NCBI RefSeq assembly: GCF_009674885.1
Contig: NZ_WKKA01000009.1
Coordinates: 42,281-106,280, forward strand
DNA: 64,000 nucleotides
Source: Paracoccus sp. S-4012
GTDB lineage: Bacteria > Pseudomonadota > Alphaproteobacteria > Rhodobacterales > Rhodobacteraceae
Direction: 5' to 3'
Both the position numbers and the translations under genes were made by a program. The notes below the pieces were generated by a model. The model ran no database searches. It was not told the DNA's origin and saw nothing but the letters and a program-made list of their open reading frames with translations. The number at the start of each line of letters is the position of its first letter. Position 1 is the first letter of the stretch. Below are positions 10,795 to 17,424 of the stretch, one piece after another.

Positions 10795-11444
10795 GCCAGG
10801 ACGAACAGAACGTCGTCATCCTGAACCCGAGGACGACCGACATCGACGTGCAGGGAATGCCGCAATTCTTCGGCATCTCCGGCAGCAGCGCCGGAGCGAA
10901 GGGCATCTCGATGAACCTCACCGCCTTCCCGCCGGGCGGCAAGGCCAAGGCGCACTACCACCGCGGCTTCGAGACCGCGATCTACGGCCTGACCGGGCGC
11001 ATGGCCCTCTACCACGGCCCGCAGCTCGAGGAGATGAGCCTGATCGAGCCCGGCTCCTTCTGCTTCATCCCCGCAGGCATCCCGCATGTGGCCTTCAACC
11101 TGTCCGAGACCGAGCCGGCCACCGCAATCTCGGCTCGCAACGACCCGGCTGAGCAGGAGAACGTGATCCTGGTGCCGGAACTGGATGGGCTTCGCGATGC
11201 CGACGCTGCCGCGCTGAGGGCCGCGAGACCGCCTGAACCGCAACACGGAGAAAGCCGAATGTCCCAGAGCGACCTTGCCGTCGCGATCACGCCCCAGGCC
11301 TCCATCACCGAGCGCATGCGCGACGAGATCGAGCTCACGCCCGACCTGATGGCCAGCTTCACACGCAGTCCTGCGTGTGAAGCTGACCGTGCACGTGCGC
11401 CCGATCAGCCATGTCGCCGGCACCTGCCGGATGGGCGCGGATGA
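10791..11444 (+). CDS. Cupin-domain protein, probably with an altered C-terminus
   Basis: The first ~140 residues form a single cupin: GGKAKAHYHRGFETAIYGLTG carries the metal-binding HxH and Glu, and PGSFCFIPAGIPHVAFNLS the second motif with its His. The enzyme is small and soluble, of unknown substrate. Cupins of this type should end near VILVPELDGLRD (about 11190), but the frame runs on through the ribosome site and ATG of a following gene (11259) and into the hairpin and oxidoreductase scrap. The original stop was therefore probably lost by a small indel. Coupled by ATGA to the YciI gene. Confidence 0.7.
   Translation: MSQDEQNVVILNPRTTDIDVQGMPQFFGISGSSAGAKGISMNLTAFPPGGKAKAHYHRGFETAIYGLTGRMALYHGPQLEEMSLIEPGSFCFIPAGIPHVAFNLSETEPATAISARNDPAEQENVILVPELDGLRDADAAALRAARPPEPQHGESRMSQSDLAVAITPQASITERMRDEIELTPDLMASFTRSPACEADRARAPDQPCRRHLPDGRG
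11354..11385. repeat. Perfect 14-bp inverted repeat with 4-base loop at a gene joint
   Basis: CAGCTTCACACGCA is followed by GTCC and its exact complement. No T-run follows, so it is not a typical terminator. It sits exactly where an unidentified 5' gene end (start at 11259, MSQSDLAVAITPQ) changes into the tail of a GMC oxidoreductase. Confidence 0.85.
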
Positions 11445-11664
11445 CGGCGCGATCGTGGACAGCCTGCGGGTCAGGGGCGTCGAGGGGCTGCGGATGGCCG
11501 ACGCCTCGGTGCTGCCGCGGCTCGTGAGCGGCAACACGAACGCCGTCTCGATGCTGATCGGCGAGCGCTGCGCCGATTTCATGCTGATGCATGAGGGGCC
11601 GACCTGCACGACTGCGCACGCGCGGCCTTACGACTCCCCGGTTCCGGCGCTATCCAGGGCGTGA
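11386..11664 (+). pseudogene. GMC oxidoreductase, C-terminal fragment
   Basis: The frame reads PISHVAGTCRMGADDGAIVD, LRVRGVEGLRMADASVLPRL and VSGNTNAVSMLIGERCADF. These are the conserved end of glucose-methanol-choline oxidoreductases, including the active-site His in HVAGTCRMG and the closing Asn in SGNTNA. At least 400 N-terminal residues, with the FAD motif, are missing. The fragment begins at the hairpin at 11354-11385 and cannot work. It was probably part of a catabolic cluster with the cupin and YciI genes and the two MarR regulators. Confidence 0.82.
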
Positions 11665-11711
11665 GTTCCCCGGGCAAGGAGGTCTTGCCGAAGCCGTGGC
11701 AAGGAAGCGGA

Positions 11712-12221
11712 ATGAGTTCGAAGTCCAATCAACCCCTCCTCAGCACTTCCGAGAGCTTCGGGCACAACCTGCGCATGAGCAATCAGCTGATCCAGCGCGA
11801 TCTCAGCGCGCAGCTGGCGCGGATGGGCCTCGGCATCGGGCAGTGGTTCGCCCTGCGGGCGCTGTGGGAGGGGGATGGCCTGACCCAGACGGAGCTCGCG
11901 CAGAAGTCGGGCATCGCCGGTCCGGCTATGGTCGCCACGGTCCGCAATCTGCTCAACGCCGGTCTGGTCACGCGCCACCGGCCGAAGGGCGACCGGCGCA
12001 AGTATGTGATCGTGCTGACCGACCGGGGCCGGGCGCTGGAACGCCCCGCACTCGAGTCGGCGCTCGAGGCGAACGCCGTGGCGCTCTCGGGTGTGGACCC
12101 GCAAGATGTGGCGGCCTGCCTGCGGGTCCTGCGCGCGGCGCAGCAGAACCTGCAGGCCGCCGCCGAAGGCATCCAGCTCGCTCCCGAGGCCGAGGAAATG
12201 ATCGCGCTCGCCGGAAGATAG
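11712..12221 (+). CDS. MarR-family transcriptional regulator (first of a tandem pair)
   Basis: A 169-residue MarR protein. The winged helix is clear: MGLGIGQWFALRALWEGDGL, then TQTELAQKSGIAGPAMVATV, then the wing RHRPKGDRRKYVIVLTDRG. I placed the start at the ATG after AAGGA; an in-frame start 51 bases upstream lacks a ribosome site. MarR dimers usually repress nearby genes and release DNA on binding a phenolic or other small ligand. It shares the N-terminal SFGHNLRMSNQLIQRDL pattern with the next gene, so the two are paralogues. The likely former targets, the broken catabolic genes just upstream, are gone. Confidence 0.88.
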   Translation: MSSKSNQPLLSTSESFGHNLRMSNQLIQRDLSAQLARMGLGIGQWFALRALWEGDGLTQTELAQKSGIAGPAMVATVRNLLNAGLVTRHRPKGDRRKYVIVLTDRGRALERPALESALEANAVALSGVDPQDVAACLRVLRAAQQNLQAAAEGIQLAPEAEEMIALAGR

Positions 12222-12283
12222 CCTGCCGCTTGCCCGTGATCCCTGTTCCGGCAAGTTTATGCCGGCATGTGAAAGGACCAACA

Positions 12284-12754
12284 TTGACCGAACTGCCGCG
12301 CAGGATCGTGAAGCACTCCCACCTGCCCGGCGCGTCCGAGCGCAGCCTTGGTCACAATGTTCGCATGGCCTACCTGCTGTTGCAGCGAGAGCTGGCGGGA
12401 CGGGCGTCGCAGCTCGGCCTGACGCTGATGGAATGGTATACGTTGCGCGTCCTGTGGGAGGTGGATGCGATCTCGCAGGCGGAGCTTGCGGGGCGCGCGG
12501 GGATCCCCGAGTCGGCGATGGTGGGCGCCGTCCAGTCTCTCATGCGGCAGGGCCATGTCACCCGCGCCCGCGCCGAGAAGGACAAACGCAAGTTCATCGT
12601 CAGCCTGACCGAACATGGCCGGGGCCTTCAGGAGGCGGGTGTCGCCGCCTCCATCTTGGCCAACGAGGCCGCGTGCGAGGGCCTGACGGCGGCGGATGAT
12701 GTCGATCACTGCCTCCATGTTCTCCAGAAAGCCTGCGACAACCTGCGGCGGTAG
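12284..12754 (+). CDS. MarR-family transcriptional regulator (second of a tandem pair)
   Basis: A 156-residue MarR protein with HLPGASERSLGHNVRMAYLL at its start, the helix-turn-helix ISQAELAGRAGIPESAMVGA and the wing RAEKDKRKFIVSLTEHGR. The start is TTG at 12284, after AAAGGA; no ATG fits, and the MarR similarity begins just here. It is 62 bases after the first MarR gene on the same strand and clearly paralogous to it, so the two may form heterodimers or divide one regulon. Both frames are open and both wings intact. Confidence 0.83.
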   Translation: MTELPRRIVKHSHLPGASERSLGHNVRMAYLLLQRELAGRASQLGLTLMEWYTLRVLWEVDAISQAELAGRAGIPESAMVGAVQSLMRQGHVTRARAEKDKRKFIVSLTEHGRGLQEAGVAASILANEAACEGLTAADDVDHCLHVLQKACDNLRR

Positions 12755-13083
12755 TCTTGGCCGCTCGGACGGCAGGAGATGTACGATTTCTTGGAAACCC
12801 TCGCACTTCTCGACAAGGAATGCGAGCGTCGTGATCCCACCCTTCACGGTCCGGCGCGGCGCGTCCTCCGGCCCGTCGCCCCGAGCGGGCTGGAGGCTGC
12901 CCTGCGGTTCACCCGGCAACGGCCGGAAATGGCGCTGTCGGTGGCCAACAGAAGTCAAAGCCGGCCAATTCACCCAGCCGAGCGACTTGCGACAGGCGAT
13001 GTCGTTTGCCGCACGATCGGGTGAACCGCGCCGAAATTCGGGTGTTCTGCGGCCAAACCGGGTCAACGCCGGCCCGGTGGGTG
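12755..13083. other. Stretch of 329 bases without a recognised gene
   Basis: Between the second MarR gene and the broken restriction subunit, short open frames exist on both strands, but none shows a domain, a good start or consistent codon use. It is probably decayed coding sequence. Confidence 0.6.
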
Positions 13084-13960
13084 GCCGGGGCGCGCGGTCC
13101 GACCTGTTCGGGGACGTGACGATCAACATCTTCAACATCTCGAAGCTGACCGAGAGGGTCAAGGGCACCCGCAAGCTGCGGATGCGGAGCTTCCCGAGAC
13201 GCTGGGCGAAAGCTACTTCGACCACCTCGCCGGAAAGGACGACCTCGTCCTCATCATGGACGAAAGCCATCGCTATCGCGGCGATGCCGGGGCGCGCGCG
13301 CTGGACGAGCTGAAGCTCGTCCTGGGCCTCGAAGTGACCGCCACGCCTTTCGTCGAGACGGCGAAGGGGCCGGCGCCATTCAAGAACGTGGTCTACGACT
13401 ACCCCCTGGGCCGCGCGATGGACGACGGCTTCGTCAAGGAGCCCGTAGTCGTCACGCGAAAGGTCTTCAAGGCATCCGACTACAGCGCCGAGCGGCTCGA
13501 AACGCTGAAGCTCGAGGACGGCCTCGCGCTTCACGAGCAGACCAAGGTGGAACTCGCCACCTACGCCGCCGAGACGGGCCGCCCGAGGGTCAAGCCCTTC
13601 ATGCTGGTGATCGCGCGGGACACGACCCATGCGGGCCAGCTCAAGGATACCGTCGAGAAAATTCATGACGGCCGCTACGCCCGGCGGGTGATCCAAGTAG
13701 ACTCGAGCGCGAAGGACGAAGAAGTCACGCGCCGCCTGCTGGAGGTCGAGAAGCCCGAGGAACCGACCGAGATCGTCATCCACGTCAACATGCTGAAGGA
13801 AAGGCTGGGACGTCACCAAGCTCTACATCATCGTCCCCCTGCGGGCGGCGAGCGCCCGGACCCTGGTCGAACAGTCCATCGGCCGCGGGTTGCGCCTGCC
13901 TTACGGCCAGCGGACGAGCGTGGAGGCCGTGGACCGCCTCGCAGTGCATGCAGTCTCTGC
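13084..13960 (+). pseudogene. Type III restriction enzyme Res-subunit-like helicase, frameshifted fragment
   Basis: Three frames have to be joined. DLFGDVTINIFNISKLTERV is followed, after a shift near 13200, by DDLVLIMDESHRYRGDAGAR with the helicase box DESH, then LGLEVTATPFVETAKGPAPF, and, after a shift near 13805, WDVTKLYIIVPLRAASA and LVEQSIGRGLRLPYGQRT. The last contains helicase motif VI (QSIGRGLRLP). The N-terminal ATP site and the C-terminal nuclease domain are missing. No Mod methyltransferase lies nearby. The similarity ends abruptly at a short hairpin at 13946-13964. Confidence 0.8.
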
Positions 13961-13964
13961 ATGC
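13946..13964. repeat. Perfect 8-bp inverted repeat with 3-base loop at a pseudogene break
   Basis: GCATGCAG, TCT, CTGCATGC. It lies at the point where the Res-type helicase similarity stops (after SVEAVDRL). No T-run follows. Confidence 0.8.
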
Positions 13965-14189
13965 CATCAAATCCCGCTCGTTTGCACGCTACCTCGATGT
14001 CCGCTGACACTGTCCGCTTATGGAGCTGAGTGCCCGACTCAATTCAGAGCATACGCCGATTCAGGCAGCCCCGCATTCGTTTTTTCGAGACGATACGCTC
14101 TATGTGCCCTCTTCATTTCTTGGGTAACCGGAAGCACGACAAGTTCGCCGTTTTTCGCGGCGATCATGCTGAAACTCCTCTCCATGGCC

Positions 14190-14310
14190 GCTGCAGGTAC
14201 CTTGCACACATCTGGCTGAACTCGGGCGAGCTCGGATCATCCGGCAGGCGGGGTGCCGCTCTTTCGATGGTAATAATAATACTTGATCTCGCCCGTGCGC
14301 GTGTTCTTCT
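14190..14310 (-). pseudogene. Tyrosine integrase, N-terminal remnant
   Basis: On the minus strand the frame reads IRIPGSNRASKKNTRTGEIK, then YYYYHRKSGTP, and after a one-base shift LPDDPSSPEFSQMCARY. This matches the start of phage or island integrases of alphaproteobacteria, which open with a GEIRxYYYHRKTG and LPGDPxSPEF pattern. The catalytic domain is absent. It lies downstream of a helix-turn-helix frame and near the 3' end of tRNA-His, as expected for an integrated element that has decayed. Confidence 0.65.
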
Positions 14311-14582
14311 TGCTCGCTCGGTTGCTTCCCGGGATCCGGATCAGCGTTTCCGGCCCCCATGCGCTCGATCGCTGCAGCGATCGGATCGAAGTGAGGATCG
14401 GTATCGCTCATTCCGGCAGCGCCTGCCGGGCAGTTGTCAGGCCAGCGGTCAAGCTTAGGCCGAGACCAGCGAAGTTCGCCAACCAGCGACCTGCCGGGCA
14501 GCAGCTCTCCTGCTGAGACGCCGCGCTGGAAGCTGGCGGGGGTCAGGCCGACGCAGGCGGCCGCCTGCTCATCCGCGAGCAT
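14300..14582 (-). CDS. Small helix-turn-helix, excisionase-like protein upstream of the integrase remnant
   Basis: The frame from the ATG at 14582 reads MLADEQAAACVGLTPASFQR, GVSAGELLPGRSLVGELRWS and RPKLDRWPDN. This is the pattern of the MerR/AlpA-like proteins often found just before island integrases in this group. About 90 residues look genuine; beyond roughly 14310 the frame overlaps the integrase start out of register and runs on to 14100, so the true stop seems lost. Such proteins act as excision factors or regulators of the integrase. Function is inferred from position and the helix-turn-helix look. Confidence 0.5.
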
Positions 14583-14816
14583 CAGCGGGCAGCCGGGCAG
14601 ACCCTTGAGCGTTCCGATCGACCGACCCATTCCACCACGTCTGGTCAAACTGGTGACGGAATGGAGGTCGGATGGTTCAGCTTGGGGCGGAAACGAACTG
14701 CGGAGGAAAATCTCCGCTGCGATGAGCCGGCACATACCGGAGGGCAACCGACCTGCTAACCCGTGCAGATGGCGCTGCCGGACACAGCGCCGCGTCGAGC
14801 GAATCAAAGGCTTGGG

Positions 14817-14893
14817 TGGTACCGCCTGCCCGGCTCGAACGGGCGACCCCCAGATCCACAATCTGGTGCTCTAACCAACTGAGCTAAGGCGGC
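14817..14893 (-). tRNA. tRNA-His (anticodon GTG), CCA encoded, no encoded G-1
   Basis: The minus strand folds as a 77-base cloverleaf including an encoded CCA. Acceptor strands are GCCGCCT and AGGCGGT, the anticodon loop is TTGTGGA within CCAGA/TCTGG, and the T arm is GCCCG-TTCGAGC-CGGGC. The anticodon GTG reads His codons. The base before position 1 would be T, and the discriminator is A. Most bacteria encode G-1 and C73, while alphaproteobacterial tRNA-His lacks them, so the gene fits that lineage. Its 3' end faces the integrase remnant. Confidence 0.95.
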
Positions 14894-14998
14894 ACGGATC
14901 GTGTCTCTAATCCCTCCACCGCCCCGGCGCAAGAGGCGGCGGGCGCTTGCGGGGCCGACAGGGTCGCGCTAGGCAAGGTTTCCAGCCGGAGGGGCGTC

Positions 14999-15217
14999 AT
15001 GGGCATCAATCGCGAGAGCGACATCGCAGCCAGCCTGCAGATCGGGCCGACCGACCGCGGCATGGTGCGGATCTATGTCGAGGGCGAAGGAATCGAGCTG
15101 CCGCTCGACTTCGAGCCTGACGAGGCGGCCGAGATCGTCGAGGAACTGCTGGCCGCGATCGAGGCGGCGCGGGCTGCGGGCGGCGGCGGCGGGAAGGGCC
15201 GCAAGGGGCGACGCTAG
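14999..15217 (+). CDS. Small conserved protein (DUF6324-like)
   Basis: A 72-residue acidic protein, INRESDIAASLQIGPTDRGM followed by VRIYVEGEGIELPLDFEPDE and an EEAAEIVEELLAAIEAA helix, ending in a glycine- and basic-rich tail. I recognise it as a small protein of unknown function common in Rhodobacterales (DUF6324 as I recall). The ATG follows GGAGGGG. The stop overlaps the end of the convergent mmcB by 4 bases. Confidence 0.72.
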   Translation: MGINRESDIAASLQIGPTDRGMVRIYVEGEGIELPLDFEPDEAAEIVEELLAAIEAARAAGGGGGKGRKGRR

Positions 15218-15660
15218 GCACCCCCAGGATCGGTCAGCGCCTGCACGCGCCACGCGGCGCAGCGGGCGAAGTCGCGCATCAGGCGGTTGCGGCGAGCGGG
15301 GGCGAGCTTCGCGGGCTCGGGCATCCGCACCAGTTCGGCCGCGAAGGCATCGGCCACGATCAGACCGCTGTCCGGCGGCAGCAGATCGGTCGGGAAGTCG
15401 CAGTCGGTGGCCCAGAAGAATCGGTCGCACCACTCGAGGTAGCCCTGCCACTTGCGGTCCGCGGTGAAATCGGCGCGGCAGCTCTTGCACTCGACGATCC
15501 AGACCTCGCCCGAGGCGGTCAGCGCCATGACATCGACGCGCAGCCCCGGCGCGGGGACGAACTCCATCAGCGCCGCGTGGTTCATCTCGCGCATCAGCCG
15601 GGCCACGCCGCGGGCGAGCCGCTGGCCCGGCAGGGGAAGGTCGGGGAGGCCGTCGTCCAT
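15214..15660 (-). CDS. mmcB: MmcB-family DNA repair protein
   Basis: A 148-residue protein of the MmcB (DUF1052) family. The core LRVDVMALTASGEVWIVECK, then SCRADFTADRKWQGYLEWCD, has the D...ExK arrangement of PD-(D/E)XK nuclease-like folds. FFWATDCDFPTDLLPPDSGL is also typical. In Caulobacter, mmcB is a damage-inducible gene for repair of mitomycin-type lesions; nuclease action is inferred from the fold. No SOS box can be confirmed upstream. Length is normal for the family. Confidence 0.88.
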   Translation of the reverse strand: MDDGLPDLPLPGQRLARGVARLMREMNHAALMEFVPAPGLRVDVMALTASGEVWIVECKSCRADFTADRKWQGYLEWCDRFFWATDCDFPTDLLPPDSGLIVADAFAAELVRMPEPAKLAPARRNRLMRDFARCAAWRVQALTDPGGA

Positions 15661-16065
15661 CGCCTTACCATGAACGAAGCAGCAACACCGCGCAAGGCGG
15701 CGGCGCTCTTGAAGGGCGCCCTGGCCTGCCCTATCTGTCGATGCAGGCGGGTTTCTGCTCCTCTCGTGTCCGGCCCATTTCCCAGTGGCCTATAAATCTT
15801 CCGAGGGGGCTGGCTCTGGCGGGATCCTGGTTCCGTCATCTGGCTCCCACCTGGTTCGCCAGGCTCTCGGGATTGCACGCCGGCACGGTCGCTGCGGTTC
15901 CCGCCGCTTCATCCCCCCGCAATCCGATGGCGAGCGTCATCCACACCGGCATCGTCAATGTGCCCGCCACGGTCCTTGGACGATGATCGTGGCGCAGGGC
16001 CGCCAGTCGGCGCCCAAGGCGCGGCGAGGAGTCGCGCCTAGAAGGGCCTTGTCAGTGCGAGAGGC
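15661..16065. other. Stretch of 405 bases without a recognised gene
   Basis: Several short open frames overlap here on both strands, but none has a ribosome site, a domain or consistent codon use. It may contain the mmcB promoter near 15661-15720. I see no RNA gene or clear terminator. Confidence 0.6.
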
Positions 16066-16386
16066 TCAGCGGCGGGGTGCGGACCGCGCCCCGACCCGGA
16101 CCGGGATCAGCTGCCGCGGCAGGTCGAACACGCGGATGCGGCGGCCGCCTTTCGGCCCGGTGGGCTTGTCGGCCAGCGACATCACGGCGATGCCGAACTG
16201 GACACCGGCGAAGACGATGGTGTTGAAGACGACCAGCATCAGCACGGCGAGCCAGCCTCCGGCCGTGTTCAGCACCAGATGCCGCAGATGCGCCACGTCG
16301 AGGATCAGCAGCAGCGCGGTGAAGAGCACCGCGAGGCAGAATCCGATGGCGACGTTCACGATGTAGAGGCGGACGAGTTCGGGCAT
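16066..16386 (-). CDS. Small membrane protein of unknown function
   Basis: A 106-residue protein with at least two hydrophobic segments: LYIVNVAIGFCLAVLFTALL at about residues 6-26 and a second around residues 45-70 containing LAVLMLVVFNTIVFAGV. A basic cytoplasmic tail (GPKGGRRIRVFDLPRQ) follows. I placed the start at MPELVRLYIV after GGGAGGTTCCC. I do not recognise a family. It lies 79 bases downstream of nusB on the same strand and may share its transcript. Confidence 0.65.
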   Translation of the reverse strand: MPELVRLYIVNVAIGFCLAVLFTALLLILDVAHLRHLVLNTAGGWLAVLMLVVFNTIVFAGVQFGIAVMSLADKPTGPKGGRRIRVFDLPRQLIPVRVGARSAPRR

Positions 16387-16465
16387 GGGAACCTCCCTCA
16401 GCCCTTCTAGGATAGCGCGCGGACGCTGCGATACCAGCGGCAAATGCGCGCAATTTGACACGCCT

Positions 16466-16945
16466 TCAGCCCGGCGGCGCTTCGCGCGCCATCGCGTCGA
16501 GCACGGCGGTCACGAGCCGCGTCTCCGGCCCGTCGGCGAAGAAGGCCCCGGCCACGCGGCCGTATTCGGCCATCACCACGCGCGCCGGCGTGCGCCCCGT
16601 CGCAAGCTCCGCCCCCGCGGCGCGGAACACCGCCCGCAACACCGGGTCGATCCGGTCGAGCGGCCAGCGGTCCTTGAGGTTGCGGTCGGTCGCCTGGTCG
16701 ATGCGGGCCTGATAGGTCACCGCATCGCCCACGATCCGCTCGAAGAGGGCCTCGTCGGCCTCGGGGCTCTCGCCGCCCTCTGCGTCCGGCGTGGCTATGC
16801 GCCAGTCGCGGAACTCGCGCGCGACGCGCTCGGCGCTCTGGCCCGCGGCCTCCATCTGGTAGAGGGCCTGCACCGCATAGAGCCGCGCCGCCCCGGAGAG
16901 CGCGCGGCGGCGGCGGAAGCGGGGGTTCTCGTCGAGCTCGCTCAT
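16466..16945 (-). CDS. nusB: Transcription antitermination factor NusB
   Basis: A 159-residue NusB. It opens RRRALSGAARLYAVQALYQM, the RNA-binding basic start, and ends with ELATGRTPARVVMAEYGRVA and FFADGPETRLVTAVLDAMAR, the standard C-terminal helices. NusB with NusE (S10) binds boxA RNA and keeps rRNA transcription processive. Its ATG overlaps the ribH stop (ATGA), a linkage seen in many bacteria. It is the last gene of the rib-nusB unit. Confidence 0.95.
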   Translation of the reverse strand: MSELDENPRFRRRRALSGAARLYAVQALYQMEAAGQSAERVAREFRDWRIATPDAEGGESPEADEALFERIVGDAVTYQARIDQATDRNLKDRWPLDRIDPVLRAVFRAAGAELATGRTPARVVMAEYGRVAGAFFADGPETRLVTAVLDAMAREAPPG

Positions 16946-17424
16946 GCCAGCGGCGCCTCGAACCGGCGGGTGAGCGCCACGAGATGCAGCGCCGCCGCGG
17001 CCGCGCCGCCGCCCTTGTTCTGGCCCTCGGGATCGGCGCGGACCTCGGCCTGCGCCATGGTCTCGACCGTCAGGATGCCGTTGCCGACCGCGTGGCCGGC
17101 GAGGCTCAGCTCCATCAGCCCGCGCGAGCTGTCGTTGCAGACGGTGTCGTAATGCGTGGTCTCGCCGCGCACGACGCAGCCGAGGGCGACGAAGCCGTCA
17201 TAGCGCCCGGATCGTGCGGCCAGCCCGAGCGCGGGCGGGATCTCCAATGCCCCCGGCACCTCGACCAGATCGACCTCCGCCCCGGCCTCTGCGGCCACCG
17301 CCCGCGCTCCGGCGATCAGCTGGTCGGCGATGCGGCGGTAATAGGGCGCGCAGACGATCAGCAACCGCACCGGCGCGTCGAAGCGGGGCAGCGGCAGGGT
17401 CGAATGCTCGGGCGTGTCGGCCAT
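16942..17424 (-). CDS. ribH: 6,7-dimethyl-8-ribityllumazine synthase
   Basis: A 160-residue lumazine synthase. RLLIVCAPYYRRIADQLIAG forms the first substrate strand. The core VPGALEIPPALGLAARSGRY, VALGCVVRGETTHYDTV with the catalytic His, and GNGILTVETMAQAEVRA are all intact. It condenses the butanone phosphate made by RibB with the pyrimidine intermediate to form lumazine, the precursor of riboflavin. Its start overlaps the ribB stop, and its stop overlaps the nusB start, so the three are coupled. Confidence 0.96.
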   Translation of the reverse strand: MADTPEHSTLPLPRFDAPVRLLIVCAPYYRRIADQLIAGARAVAAEAGAEVDLVEVPGALEIPPALGLAARSGRYDGFVALGCVVRGETTHYDTVCNDSSRGLMELSLAGHAVGNGILTVETMAQAEVRADPEGQNKGGGAAAAALHLVALTRRFEAPLA

